Source: Deltaproteobacteria bacterium (GTDB lineage Bacteria; Desulfobacterota; Desulfobacteria; Desulfobacterales; Desulfatibacillaceae). From it: 64,000 nucleotides of DNA. A program made the translations under genes and the position numbers. Location of the stretch: positions 62,001 to 126,000 of the forward strand of contig JACRLG010000013.1 in NCBI GenBank assembly GCA_016235345.1. Direction: 5' to 3'. The notes under the pieces were generated by a model. The model did not search any database. It was not told the DNA's origin and saw only the letters and a program-made list of their open reading frames with translations. Below are positions 51,882 to 61,204 of this stretch, in pieces. The stretch's first letter is position 1, and the number at the start of each line of letters is the position of its first letter.

Positions 51882-54506
51882 ATGAAAAGACATTTGACGG
51901 GTCTGGTCCTTTTTCTGACAACGGTCCTGTGCGCCGCGCCCGCGCTGGCGGAAGAGCCGGTGAAGGTGGTGGTGTTTCCGTTTTCGGTGTACTCGGCGGA
52001 GCCCCTGCCCCAGCTTCCGGCCGTCATCGCTGAAAACCTGAAAAGCGGCATGGCCAGGGAGGGGGCGGCGGCAACGGTGGCCGACAAGGCGCTTCCCGAA
52101 GGCCCGCTATCCGCCAGGACCGTGGCCGAACAGGCCCCAGGAGCCGATTACGGCGTATGGGGCAGCTTTTCCAGGGTGGGCGACCGCTACAGCCTGGACG
52201 TCACCGTCATGCCCCTTTCCGGCGCAGAGCCCCCTTGGTCGGTCTATACCGAAGGCGTGGGCATGGACAGCCTCTCCGGCAAGGTCGGCGAACTTGCCGC
52301 AAGCATATCAAACCGGGTCCTTGGCATCAGAAAGGTGGCCCGCGTGGTCATCGCGGGCAGCAAGCGCGTGGAGCCCGAAGCCATCCAGAGGGCCATAAAG
52401 ACCAAGGCCGGGGAAACTTACCGGGAATCCGTGCTCTCCGAGGACATAAGCTCCATCTTCGGCATGGGGTATTTCGAGGACGTTATGGTGGAGGCCGACG
52501 AGGCCCCGGAAGGAATAGTGGTCACCTTCACCGTGGTGACCAGGGCCACAGTGCGCCGGGTGAGTGTATCCGGCTACAGGGTTCTGGACCGCGAGGAGGT
52601 CGAACAGGCCCTGGACATCAGCCGGGGCTCCATTTTGAACCAGGCCCGCATCGAACAGAACATGGGCAAAATTCGGGCGCTCTACCGGGCCAAGAACTAT
52701 CTCAATGCGGACATCACCTACAAGATCATCCCTTTTGAAAACGACGAGGCCGACCTTGAATTCATAATATCAGAGGGCGACAAGGCCTATATCCGGGAAA
52801 TCCGGTTCACGGGAGCCAAGGCCTTTTCGGAGAAAAAGCTTAAGGGCCTTTTGAAGACCAAGGAAAAAGGCTTCTTTTCATGGATGACATCGTCCGGCTC
52901 CCTCGATCCCGACGATCTTAAAATGGACGCAGCCCGGCTCACCGCCTTCTACCACAACAACGGCTACGTGACCGCCAAGGTGGCCGACCCGGTTCAGACG
53001 GTCAAGGGCTCGTCCATCGAAATCAGCTTCAAGATAGTGGAAGGCGAGCAGTACCGGGTGGGCACGGTGGACATTTCGGGCGACCTTATAGCGCCTGCGC
53101 CCGAACTCATGAAAAAGATAAAAATAGGCAGGGAGAAGGTTTACAACGCGGAAATCCTGCGGGCCGACATACTTGTCCTTTCCGACATGTATTCCGACGC
53201 GGGCTATGCCTATGCCGACGTTTCGCCCGTCACCTCCCTGGATCACGAAAAGCGCATAGTAAACATCAGCTACGCCATAACCAAGGGGCATCAGGTCACC
53301 TTCGAGGAAATCCGCATCACGGGCAACACCAAGACCCGCGACAGCGTCATACGCCGGGAGCTTGCGGTCCAGGAAAAGGGGCTCTACAGCGGCACGGCCT
53401 TGAAGAGGGGGCTTTCCAACATCTCCAGGCTGGATTATTTCGCGGACCTCAAGGTCGATACGGCCATGGGAAGCTCCGACGACAAGATGATCCTTTCCCT
53501 TGGGGTGGAGGAAAAACCCACCGGCACCTTCAGCTTCGGCGGCGGCTATTCCAGCGCGGACAACGCCTTTTTCATGACCTCCATAGGCCAGAGAAACCTC
53601 TTCGGGCGCGGCCACACCTTAAACCTCCAGGCCCGGATAGGAGGCAGCTCCACCCTCTACAACCTGGCCTTCACCGAGCCCTATTTCATGGGAACCAGGC
53701 TTTCCACGGGGATCGACCTTTACCGCTGGGAAAAGGAATACGACGACTACACCAAGCTGTCCAACGGCGGACGCCTCCGCTTCGGCTACAAGCTGACCGA
53801 CAACTGGCGCATAGGATGGTCCTACGGCTACGAACTGGCCGACATCAGCGAGCTGACCGAGTACGCGGCGGCCTCCATTGTCCAGATGGAGGGAGAGAAC
53901 GCCGAGAGCCTGGTGTCGTTCAACCTTTCCTACGATTCGCGCAACCGCTTCTTCAACCCCACCAAGGGCAACTACGAGCGCTTCACGGTTGACTACGCGG
54001 GCGGCTTTCTGGGCGGCGACATAGCCTATACCAAGTACACACTGGAAGGCGGGGTCTACATCCCGCTCATAGGCGACCTTGTGGGCTTCGCCCACGCCGA
54101 GGGCGGCTACATAAGGGAAAATTCCGACGGAATACTTCCCATCTACGAGCGATTCTACCTGGGCGGCATCAACTCCCTTCGCGGCTACTACTGGGACGAG
54201 CTGAGCCCGCTGGATTCCACCGGGGCCGAGATAGGCGGCAACAAGTACGTGCAGGCCAACCTGGAGCTTCTGTATCCCATAATCAAGCAGGTCGGCCTCG
54301 TGGGCGTACTTTTCTTCGATACAGGCGACGTTTACGACAACGAGGAGGACATAGACCTCGGAGACCTTTACCAGTCCTGGGGCCTGGGCGTAAGATGGTA
54401 CTCGCCCATGGGGCCCATAAGGCTGGAGCGCGGCTTTCCCATCAACCCGCCTGACGGGGTGTCCACCGAGGGACGCTGGGAATTCACGATGGGCACGGCT
54501 TTCTGA
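51882..54506 (+). CDS. bamA: Outer-membrane assembly factor BamA
   Basis: 874 residues from the ATG at 51882 (AAGGGG upstream), which gives signal peptide MKRHLTGLVLFLTTVLCAAPALAEE. Residues about 25-150 form an extra domain (VKVVVFPFSVYSAEPLPQLPAVIAENL) like FlgO/TolB N-terminal parts, not seen in E. coli BamA. Five POTRA repeats follow (for example VARVVIAGSKRVEPEAI and VTFEEIRITGNTKTRDSVIRREL). The 16-strand barrel carries the loop-6 motif LRGYYWDE in place of VRGF, and ends in the aromatic residue of the beta-signal (MGTAF). BamA folds barrel proteins into the outer membrane. Skp follows 130 bp later. Confidence 0.92.
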   Translation: MKRHLTGLVLFLTTVLCAAPALAEEPVKVVVFPFSVYSAEPLPQLPAVIAENLKSGMAREGAAATVADKALPEGPLSARTVAEQAPGADYGVWGSFSRVGDRYSLDVTVMPLSGAEPPWSVYTEGVGMDSLSGKVGELAASISNRVLGIRKVARVVIAGSKRVEPEAIQRAIKTKAGETYRESVLSEDISSIFGMGYFEDVMVEADEAPEGIVVTFTVVTRATVRRVSVSGYRVLDREEVEQALDISRGSILNQARIEQNMGKIRALYRAKNYLNADITYKIIPFENDEADLEFIISEGDKAYIREIRFTGAKAFSEKKLKGLLKTKEKGFFSWMTSSGSLDPDDLKMDAARLTAFYHNNGYVTAKVADPVQTVKGSSIEISFKIVEGEQYRVGTVDISGDLIAPAPELMKKIKIGREKVYNAEILRADILVLSDMYSDAGYAYADVSPVTSLDHEKRIVNISYAITKGHQVTFEEIRITGNTKTRDSVIRRELAVQEKGLYSGTALKRGLSNISRLDYFADLKVDTAMGSSDDKMILSLGVEEKPTGTFSFGGGYSSADNAFFMTSIGQRNLFGRGHTLNLQARIGGSSTLYNLAFTEPYFMGTRLSTGIDLYRWEKEYDDYTKLSNGGRLRFGYKLTDNWRIGWSYGYELADISELTEYAAASIVQMEGENAESLVSFNLSYDSRNRFFNPTKGNYERFTVDYAGGFLGGDIAYTKYTLEGGVYIPLIGDLVGFAHAEGGYIRENSDGILPIYERFYLGGINSLRGYYWDELSPLDSTGAEIGGNKYVQANLELLYPIIKQVGLVGVLFFDTGDVYDNEEDIDLGDLYQSWGLGVRWYSPMGPIRLERGFPINPPDGVSTEGRWEFTMGTAF

Positions 54507-54636
54507 TGCAGGTTTAGAGGTGGGATCAGGGGATGTTTAAGCATCTTTCGGACTTCAATTTGATGTCGAAGCGGGCCGGGGCCTTTTCCCGGAACGCAAA
54601 GCGACTTTTCGGACAAATCATGAAAGGGATGGAATA

Positions 54637-55227
54637 ATGTTTAAGAAAACATCAATCTTCATCTTCCTGGCGGCCATGCTGGTCGCCGGAAGCTCACCCG
54701 CCATGGCGGAAAAAATTGGAGTTGTCGACATGCAGCGGGTTCTCAACATGTCCAATGCGGGCAAAAACGCTTCCGCCACCTTGAACGCCAAGGGCGAGGC
54801 CATGGAAAAGACCCTCACTGCCAAGCGCAACGATTTCGAGGAAGAGCGCAAGGGCTTCGAGAAAAAGGCCGCCATGATGTCCGCCGAGGCCCGCGAGGAC
54901 AAGCAGCGCGAGCTTCGCATCAAATACACCGACCTTAGGGACCTTGAAAGAAAGTACGCCGAGGAGCTTAAGCGCCTGGAGTCGAGCCTTCGTGAAGGCA
55001 TCCTGAATGAAGTCATCGAAATGATGGAGGAAATCGGCAAAAAGGAAGGCTACTTCCTCATCATGGACAAGATGGAGGCGGGCGTGGTCTTTTCCCAGCC
55101 CTCCCTGGACCTCACCGACCGGGTCATAAGGGACTTCAACGCAAGGTGGAAACCCAGGGCGGCTGCGGCCAAGCCTGCGGCCAAGCCCGCCGCCAAGCCC
55201 GTCGCCAAGCCCGTTGCCAATAAATGA
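54637..55227 (+). CDS. skp: Periplasmic chaperone Skp/OmpH
   Basis: 196 residues with signal peptide [24 protein letters not shown]. The mature part starts [19 protein letters not shown], the typical Skp strand, and continues as a long charged coiled coil ([18 protein letters not shown]...[18 protein letters not shown]), then strand [25 protein letters not shown] tail of repeated Ala-Lys-Pro-Ala (about 22 residues) is unusual and may be flexible. Skp trimers hold unfolded outer-membrane proteins for BamA. lpxD overlaps its stop by 4 bp. Confidence 0.88.
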   Translation: MFKKTSIFIFLAAMLVAGSSPAMAEKIGVVDMQRVLNMSNAGKNASATLNAKGEAMEKTLTAKRNDFEEERKGFEKKAAMMSAEAREDKQRELRIKYTDLRDLERKYAEELKRLESSLREGILNEVIEMMEEIGKKEGYFLIMDKMEAGVVFSQPSLDLTDRVIRDFNARWKPRAAAAKPAAKPAAKPVAKPVANK

Positions 55228-56267
55228 AGCCCATGAGGCTTTCGGACATAGCCGAAGCTGTGGGCGCGACCTGCCTTTCGGACCCGGACTTTACGGTGGC
55301 CGGTGTTGCGCCCTTTGAAACCGCAGGCGAAACCGAGCTTACATGCGCGGCGAGCCCCAGGTTCTTGAAGGAACTCGCCGGTTGCCGGGCCGGGGCCCTG
55401 ATACTTCCCGTTTCGGCGGAGGCCCCCCCCGGCGTCCGGGTTCTTGCAGCGCTTAATCCCCTGGCCGCCTTCGCCAGGGCCATATCCCTGTTTCACCCAA
55501 AGGTCATAAGGGAAGGCGTCCATGCCTCCGTGGCGGTGGGCGCTGATTTCAGGGCGGGCGAGGGCCTCTTTGCCGGTCCGGGGGTCGTGATAGGCGACAA
55601 GGTCAGCCTTGGCAGCCGGGTCTGCCTTCATCCCAATGTGGTCCTGGGCGACGGAGTGGTCCTTGGCGACGACGTGGTGCTCCACCCCGGAGTCAAGGTT
55701 CTCGACCGCTGCACCGTGGGGGACCGCACCATAATCCACGCAGGCACGGTTATAGGAAGCGACGGTTTCGGCTTCACCCAGGACCAGGGGCGTCACCTCA
55801 AAATCCCCCAGACCGGTTTCGTCTCCATAGGAAGCGACGTGGAAATAGGGGCCAACTGCGCCGTGGACCGCGCCACCTTCGGGGCCACGAAGATCGGAAA
55901 CGGCGTCAAGATCGATAACCTTGTGCAGGTGGCCCACAACTGCACCGTGGGTGACCACGCCATCCTGGTGGCCCAGGTGGGCATAGCGGGGTCCACCTGC
56001 ATAGGCCAGTACGCCATTCTTGCAGGTCAGGCAGGGATAGCCGGTCACATCAGCATAGGCGACGCGGCGGTGGTGGGGCCCCAGGCCGGGGTGGGCCACT
56101 CGGTGGCTCCGGGCGAGGTGGTGAGCGGGACCCCGGCGATTCCCCGTTCTGTGTACCTGAGAAGCCAGCGGCTGGTGGGCAAGCTCCCGGAATGGCACCG
56201 TGAATACAGGGAGCTTCTTATAAGGGTGAGAAAGCTGGAAGAGATGATCCGGGACGAAAAATCCTGA
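55224..56267 (+). CDS. lpxD: UDP-3-O-acylglucosamine N-acyltransferase
   Basis: 347 residues. The N-terminal uridine-binding domain ([31 protein letters not shown]) precedes a left-handed beta helix of hexapeptide repeats ([33 protein letters not shown]). [26 protein letters not shown] contains the catalytic His. A helical C-terminal tail closes the chain. LpxD adds the second 3-hydroxyacyl chain in lipid A synthesis. ATGA overlap with skp. Confidence 0.93.
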   Translation: MKPMRLSDIAEAVGATCLSDPDFTVAGVAPFETAGETELTCAASPRFLKELAGCRAGALILPVSAEAPPGVRVLAALNPLAAFARAISLFHPKVIREGVHASVAVGADFRAGEGLFAGPGVVIGDKVSLGSRVCLHPNVVLGDGVVLGDDVVLHPGVKVLDRCTVGDRTIIHAGTVIGSDGFGFTQDQGRHLKIPQTGFVSIGSDVEIGANCAVDRATFGATKIGNGVKIDNLVQVAHNCTVGDHAILVAQVGIAGSTCIGQYAILAGQAGIAGHISIGDAAVVGPQAGVGHSVAPGEVVSGTPAIPRSVYLRSQRLVGKLPEWHREYRELLIRVRKLEEMIRDEKS

Positions 56268-56342
56268 CGCGGCGCAGAAACCGGCCGGTTTAACATCCGG
56301 TCGAGAGAATGAACCACATCATTCCCCCTGGGGAGACAGATC

Positions 56343-57131
56343 ATGATCCATCCCACAGCCATAGTGGACAAGCGCGCCGAACTGGGGCCTGACGTGGACG
56401 TCGGGCCTTTCGCCGTTATCGAAGGCGACGTCACCATAGGAGCAGGAACCAAAATCGGCAGCCACGTCAACATCTTCCGCTATACCCGCATAGGGGCCGG
56501 GTGCGCCGTGCACTCCCACGCGGCCCTGGGCGGGCCTCCCCAGTCCCTTCGTTTCGCGGGCGAGGAAACCTGGGTGTCCATCGGCGAAAAATGCACCATA
56601 AGGGAATTCGTCACGGTTCACCGGGGCACCGGCTTCGGCGGCGGTTTAACTTCGGTGGGCGACGAGAACTTCCTCATGGCCTACACCCACGTGGCCCACG
56701 ATTGCAAAACGGGCAAAGGCGTCATCTTCGCCAACAACGCCACCCTTGCCGGGCACGTGGAAGTGGGCGACTACGCCACCGTGGGCGGCCTTTCCGCAGT
56801 TCACCAGTTTTCCCGCATAGGGGAATACGCCTTCGTGGGCGGCATGAGCGGAGTGGCCAAGGACATCCCCCCCTACGTCCTGGCTTCGGGCGAGCGCGTC
56901 CGCCTTTATGGAATCAACAAGGTTGGCCTGGTGCGCCGGGGCTTTTCCGCCGAATCGGTGGACGGGCTCAAGAAGGCCTACCGCATAGTCTTTCGGCTGG
57001 GGCTCACCATGAACGAGTCCATCAGCCGGGTAAGGGCCTCGGTGGAGCAGTCCCAGGAGGTAATCAGGTTCCTGGAATTCCTCCAGACCTCCAACCGGGG
57101 TGTGGCCAGGGCCAGGGGCGCGGGCGAATGA
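56343..57131 (+). CDS. lpxA: UDP-N-acetylglucosamine acyltransferase
   Basis: 262 residues of left-handed beta helix starting MIHPTAIVDKRAELGPDVDVGPFAVIEGDVTIG. AYTHVAHDCKTGKGVIFANNATLAGHVEVGD holds the catalytic His (E. coli His125), and IREFVTVHRGT and GINKVGLVRRGFSAE are family landmarks. It adds the first acyl chain in lipid A synthesis. fabZ, which usually sits between lpxD and lpxA, is absent from the 75-bp gap. GGGGAGA precedes the ATG. The stop overlaps lpxI by 4 bp. Confidence 0.94.
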   Translation: MIHPTAIVDKRAELGPDVDVGPFAVIEGDVTIGAGTKIGSHVNIFRYTRIGAGCAVHSHAALGGPPQSLRFAGEETWVSIGEKCTIREFVTVHRGTGFGGGLTSVGDENFLMAYTHVAHDCKTGKGVIFANNATLAGHVEVGDYATVGGLSAVHQFSRIGEYAFVGGMSGVAKDIPPYVLASGERVRLYGINKVGLVRRGFSAESVDGLKKAYRIVFRLGLTMNESISRVRASVEQSQEVIRFLEFLQTSNRGVARARGAGE

Positions 57132-57955
57132 CCCCCCCCATCCCCGTGGGCCTTCTTGCAGGTTCGGGCCGCTTTCCCGTGCTTTTTTGCGAAAAGGCGC
57201 GGGCTCGCGGCATCCCCGTTTTCGCCGCCGCGTTTTTCGGCCAGACCGATGAATCGGGCGTGGAAAAGGCCCGTGCCGTGGAATGGTTCCACCTGGGCGA
57301 GGTGGGCCGGGTCCTTTCCTGGTTCAAAAATAACGATGTGGCCGACATGGTGTTTCTGGGCGGCATCAGAAAGCCCGACATCTACTCGGACATCCGCCTG
57401 GACCCGACGGCGGTCAGGCTCCTCTCCTCCATCTCAACCACCCACGACGACGACCTTCTGCGGGCAATCGCAGCCTTCATCGAAAACGAGGGCATAAGGG
57501 TGAGGCCCTCCACCTGGCTTCTGCCGGAGCTTCTCGCGCCTTCGGGCGTCTGGACCAAAAGGGAGCCAACCCCTCTGGAATGGCGCGACATCGGCTTCGG
57601 GTTCGGCCTGGCCAAAAAAATAGGGGCGCTGGACGTGGGCCAGTGCATTGTTGTGGCCGACCGCTGCGCCGTGGCCGTGGAGGCCATGGAGGGCACGGAC
57701 GCGGCCATCCGCCGGGCGGGAACCCTGCGCCGGGGAAACACCGTGGTGGTTAAGGTGAAAAAGCCCATACAGGACGCGCGCTTCGACCTTCCCGCAGCCG
57801 GAGTGGAGACCATAAAATCCATGATGGAGGCAGGGGCGGGGGTTTTGGCCCTGGAAGCCGGGGCCTCGGTGGTGATCGACCGGGAGGAGATGATCGCCCT
57901 GGCCGACCTCAACAATATCGCCGTGGTGGGAGTTACGGAAGAGATGACGCCATGA
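57128..57955 (+). CDS. lpxI: UDP-2,3-diacylglucosamine pyrophosphatase LpxI
   Basis: 275 residues from the ATG at 57128 that overlaps the lpxA stop. IPVGLLAGSGRFPVLFCEKARARG begins the N-terminal domain, with FLGGIRKPDIYSDIRLDP. DDDLLRAIAAFIENEGIRVRPSTWLLPELLAP and DIGFGFGLAKKIGALDVGQCIVV begin the second domain, and GTDAAIRRAGTLRRGNTVVVKVKKPIQDARFDLPAAGVETI is the conserved catalytic region of the family. It makes lipid X from UDP-2,3-diacyl-GlcN and takes the place of LpxH. Confidence 0.93.
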   Translation: MTPPIPVGLLAGSGRFPVLFCEKARARGIPVFAAAFFGQTDESGVEKARAVEWFHLGEVGRVLSWFKNNDVADMVFLGGIRKPDIYSDIRLDPTAVRLLSSISTTHDDDLLRAIAAFIENEGIRVRPSTWLLPELLAPSGVWTKREPTPLEWRDIGFGFGLAKKIGALDVGQCIVVADRCAVAVEAMEGTDAAIRRAGTLRRGNTVVVKVKKPIQDARFDLPAAGVETIKSMMEAGAGVLALEAGASVVIDREEMIALADLNNIAVVGVTEEMTP

Positions 57956-58866
57956 AAAAGATTCGCGCAGCCGTCATAGGAACCGGCTACCTTGGGCAGT
58001 ATCACGCTGAAAAATACGCGGCCCGCCCGGATGTGGAGCTGGTGGCCGTGGTGGACCCGGACTGCGGACGGGCATCAGCCGTGGCCGACAAATGCGGCAC
58101 AAGCGCCTGCGGAAGCCACGCCGAGCTTTTGGGCAGGGTGGACGCCGTATCCATAGTGACCCCAACCCCCACTCATTTCGACATAGGCCGGGACTTCCTC
58201 TCCCACGGCGCTGACGTGCTCATGGAAAAGCCCGTCACGGTAAGCCTGGAAGAGGCCGACACCCTAATAGGCCTTGCGGCCCGTAAGGGGCTCATCCTCC
58301 AGGTGGGCCACCTGGAGCGCTTCAACCCGGCTGTAAAGGCCCTGTCCGCCGCTGTCGCCGCCCCCTTTTACATCGAGGCCAGGCGCATGTCGGTTTTCAA
58401 GCCAAGGGCCGCAGACACCAGCGTAGTTCTGGACCTCATGATCCATGATTTGGACATCGTTTCGAGCCTCGTAAAATCCAAGGTGAAATCCATAAGCGCC
58501 ACGGGAACTCGCCTCATCACCGACAAGCCCGATCTGGCAAGCGCCCGGATAACTTACGAAAACGGGGCCGTGGCCGACATAACCGCAAGCCGCCTTGCCC
58601 TGGCCGACGACCGCAAGATGAGCGTTTTTTCAAGGGACGCCTGGTTTTACGTGGATTTCGCCGAACGGATACTGAAGGCCGTGAAGCCCGGAAACCCCAG
58701 GTGGGAAACAACAGTGGCCGGCCAGAGCTTCGAGAAGGCCGACGCCCTGGCCGAGGAAATCGCGGCCTTCGTGGAAAGCATAAAGACCCGCAAGCCCCCC
58801 CTTGTTACGGGCGAGGTGGCCCGCGAGGCCCTGGCCTCGGCGCTTTCCGTGGACGGAATGATTTGA
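57952..58866 (+). CDS. Gfo/Idh/MocA-family oxidoreductase
   Basis: 304 residues. The N-terminal NAD-binding fold has RAAVIGTGYLGQYHAEKYAARPDVELVAVVDPD; EKPVTVSLEEADTLI and QVGHLERFNPAVKAL mark the catalytic Lys (in E-K-P) and the substrate side. LDLMIHDLDIVSSL has the H-D-L/I-D metal-site-like motif of the family. Overlap with lpxI (ATGA) shows it belongs to lipid A synthesis. A GnnA-type UDP-GlcNAc 3-dehydrogenase, which prepares amide-linked lipid A, is a reasonable guess, but the partner transaminase GnnB is not in the window. Confidence 0.8.
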   Translation: MKKIRAAVIGTGYLGQYHAEKYAARPDVELVAVVDPDCGRASAVADKCGTSACGSHAELLGRVDAVSIVTPTPTHFDIGRDFLSHGADVLMEKPVTVSLEEADTLIGLAARKGLILQVGHLERFNPAVKALSAAVAAPFYIEARRMSVFKPRAADTSVVLDLMIHDLDIVSSLVKSKVKSISATGTRLITDKPDLASARITYENGAVADITASRLALADDRKMSVFSRDAWFYVDFAERILKAVKPGNPRWETTVAGQSFEKADALAEEIAAFVESIKTRKPPLVTGEVAREALASALSVDGMI

Positions 58867-59241
58867 CGAAGTACTGCGTTAACCTGTACGCCCGTTGAAA
58901 AAGGCATGACGTGAAGCCTGGGTGCCAGTCTGAATATTAGCGATGAAATTCGAAGGTTGGTGAACAGAGCGAGGGCATCATGCACGCGCCGCCCGCAAAG
59001 GATATCCCGCTTTTCAAGCGGAGCGCGGAATGTGGGCAAGACACCTTACCGTCACCTTCAATCTGAGGTGCGGTTGGCGGAAGCAATCAGCGGAGACATG
59101 AAGGCTTCCGCCCACGTTACAGAAGACCTGATTCATGCGGCCCTTTTGGTCGTAGCCATAAGCCACCGAGTAACCCTCGCCGATATTTAGAGCCCTTGCC
59201 GAGATACCTAACTGTCTGGCAAGTGCTCAATTTTTTAAATC
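58867..59241. other. Region after the lpx operon
   Basis: About 375 bp with TIR element copy I-left (58912-58990) and small frames without coding character. No terminator with a T-run was found right after the operon. Confidence 0.4.
58912..58990. repeat. TIR element, left half (copy I)
   Basis: GAAGCCTGGGTGCCAG and TTAGCGATGAAATTCGAAGGTTGG match the left parts of copies D and G. The right half is about 1 kb away at 60020-60091, on the other side of an AT-rich gene. Confidence 0.5.
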
Positions 59242-59790
59242 TTATTTACAACAACCGCACGGTTTCCAAGAACCTTCGATTCTTCGCATCCATGGATCAA
59301 ATTTTTTAGAATATTTATGTGGAAAAGAAATTATTAATTGTTTAGAATTATAATTGCCTTCTATCATATCAATTTTATGTAATGTTTTGATGCCATTTCT
59401 TATACTTACAATCAAAATTATATGCCGGAACTTATAAGTATAAATACTAAAATATGTAATTGATTTACCATATTTTACATTTAATTTTCGTAACATATAT
59501 TTAAATTCTGTTTCGCCATTAATTAGTAGATTTTCTGGTATAAGATCGAATCCAATTGACTCTACAATAAATTTTTCTTGTTCATCTTGCAATTTAACAT
59601 ACCATAAATATTCTCCTTTCAAACTTTTTGGATCCATTATTAACTGAACGGGATAATCGAATGATGGGTTTGAGCCAATATTAAAGTTTTTCCAAATATC
59701 ATCACCATATAAATTAGATGAAAATTGAACATTTAAAATAATAAGTACATATATAATATATTCAAAATTTATTTTAAGTATAGTTTTCAT
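59242..59790 (-). CDS. Hypothetical protein (AT-rich)
   Basis: 182 residues, low GC. The N-terminus MKTILKINFEYIIYVLIILNVQFSSNLYG looks like a signal peptide. The rest is a beta-rich domain (WYVKLQDEQEKFIVESIGFDLIPENLLING) ending in CGCCK. No family recognised. It resembles in composition the pairs at 1317-2457 and 18147-19909. Left and right halves of a TIR element flank it, as if the gene had been inserted into, or carried by, the element. Confidence 0.6.
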   Translation of the reverse strand: MKTILKINFEYIIYVLIILNVQFSSNLYGDDIWKNFNIGSNPSFDYPVQLIMDPKSLKGEYLWYVKLQDEQEKFIVESIGFDLIPENLLINGETEFKYMLRKLNVKYGKSITYFSIYTYKFRHIILIVSIRNGIKTLHKIDMIEGNYNSKQLIISFPHKYSKKFDPWMRRIEGSWKPCGCCK

Positions 59791-60019
59791 ATTTTTTTAC
59801 TATGCTAATCAGAAAGGGCCTAGTTCAAAGTCAGGAATATGACCATTTCGTCTTCTTATCATTTTTAGATTTTCTTTCATTTCTATTGGTATTTTCTCGG
59901 TTGGCGGCAACAATAAGAAACCTGGCTCTTCCGCAGAATTTGTGGGTTAGCAGGCAGGGTTTAGGGCTCATTGAGCGTGGGTTTTTTGAGGCATAGGGGG
60001 TCTATCTCCGGTGAGGTTT

Positions 60020-60091
60020 AGGACTGGGGCGCGAACTTTTCGGTCCGCGCCGTGAAGCCTGACACAGCAGTTCACGTTTTTAGACAGGCTG
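60020..60091. repeat. TIR element, right half (copy I), abutting a stop codon
   Basis: CGCGCCGTGAAGCCTGACACAGCAGTTCACG-type DNA followed by TTTTTAGACAGGCTG is the right half seen in copies D and H. It touches the stop of the gene that ends at 60092. Confidence 0.65.
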
Positions 60092-61156
60092 TCAGGTCGC
60101 CTTTTTCATTTTCGCCTCCAGTATGGCGATCCCCAGGTCCAGAACCCGGCCAAAGGGCTCCTCGCGGCCCGGCTTGAGGCGAAGGGCGATGGCAGCAGTG
60201 GGGCAGACCCCGGCGCACAGCCCGCATCCCAGGCAAAGACCCGCATCCACCACCGCTGTTTCCGAAACGGCCACCGCATCCACAGGGCACCTCGCCTCGC
60301 AGTCGCCGCACCCGGCGCACAGATCCGGGTCCACCACCGCCTCGTAAAGGGCATTGAAATACCTATGCCTGTCGTGGCCCTTCTGGGTGATCCCCTTCAT
60401 GGATGCGCAGCAGCAGGGGCAGCAGTTGCAGATGTTTGAAAGGTGCGCCGTATTGACCCCCGCGTGCACAAGGCCCGCCCGGTCCGCCTCGTGAAGGACC
60501 TCTATGGCCTCGTCCGCAGTGATTTCCCGGCCCATTCCGTTTTCGATGTAATACCGGGCGGCCACTCCGAAACTGAGGCAGGTTTCCAGGGGGTAGTCGC
60601 AGCCGTGCCCTGTGAGGCGGGATTCCTTGCGGCACACGCACTCGGCCAGCGCAATGGTTTTCGCGGCCCTTATCTCCTTTTCCACAGCCGGGTAGGGATA
60701 AAGGGCCATGTCCGCGCAGATGCTTTCGGAAACAGGCAGAACCTTGAACCCCGGCACGTTGCTCGCGGCCATTTCGTTCTGGTAGGCCAGATCGTAATAT
60801 TCCTTGAAAAGGGCGGCCAGTTCGGCGTCCATTTTTTTGACGGAATACTCGTAAATGCCGATCATGAAGGGGGCTGAGTTGAAAAATGTCTGGGAATCGC
60901 GGGTAAGCCGGAAAACGAGCCCCTTTCGGGACATGGATTCCAGGCGACCGGCAAGGCTTTTTTCATCGATTCCCGCGCGGGCCGCTATCTGGCCGGCTGT
61001 TTCCGGGAAGGGGGACAGGAGGACTGCGGTTTCCGCCTCCTCCGGGGTGAAGAGCTTCTTTAGGATCGCAATTTCCACCCCTTTCTCCGTTTTCGGAAAT
61101 CCGAGGGGGAACTGGTCCAAAAATTCCCTGAGCGAAAAATACGCCTTATCCTGCAT
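60092..61156 (-). CDS. Winged-helix and 4Fe-4S ferredoxin protein
   Basis: 354 residues. The N-terminal third carries a helix-turn-helix-like region (GQIAARAGIDEKSLAGRLESMSRKGLV). The middle is Cys-rich (CVCRKESRLTGHGCDYPLETC and NICNCCPCCC). The C-terminus has two [4Fe-4S] motifs, CAGCGDCEARCP and CLGCGLCAGVCP. This combination occurs in Desulfobacterota, where it is thought to feed electrons to, or sense the state of, anaerobic enzymes. The role is not established. It follows the PAS-LuxR gene by 48 bp on the same strand, so redox sensing is plausible. Confidence 0.75.
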   Translation of the reverse strand: MQDKAYFSLREFLDQFPLGFPKTEKGVEIAILKKLFTPEEAETAVLLSPFPETAGQIAARAGIDEKSLAGRLESMSRKGLVFRLTRDSQTFFNSAPFMIGIYEYSVKKMDAELAALFKEYYDLAYQNEMAASNVPGFKVLPVSESICADMALYPYPAVEKEIRAAKTIALAECVCRKESRLTGHGCDYPLETCLSFGVAARYYIENGMGREITADEAIEVLHEADRAGLVHAGVNTAHLSNICNCCPCCCASMKGITQKGHDRHRYFNALYEAVVDPDLCAGCGDCEARCPVDAVAVSETAVVDAGLCLGCGLCAGVCPTAAIALRLKPGREEPFGRVLDLGIAILEAKMKKAT

Positions 61157-61204
61157 GACGCGCCTTCCACTGTTGCGAAACCGGCGTCAGAACACCGTCC
61201 GGCC

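Noticed and set aside
59802-59996. A 64-codon plus-strand open frame next to the AT-rich gene
   Set aside because: No ribosome site, composition changes halfway, and no recognisable domain.
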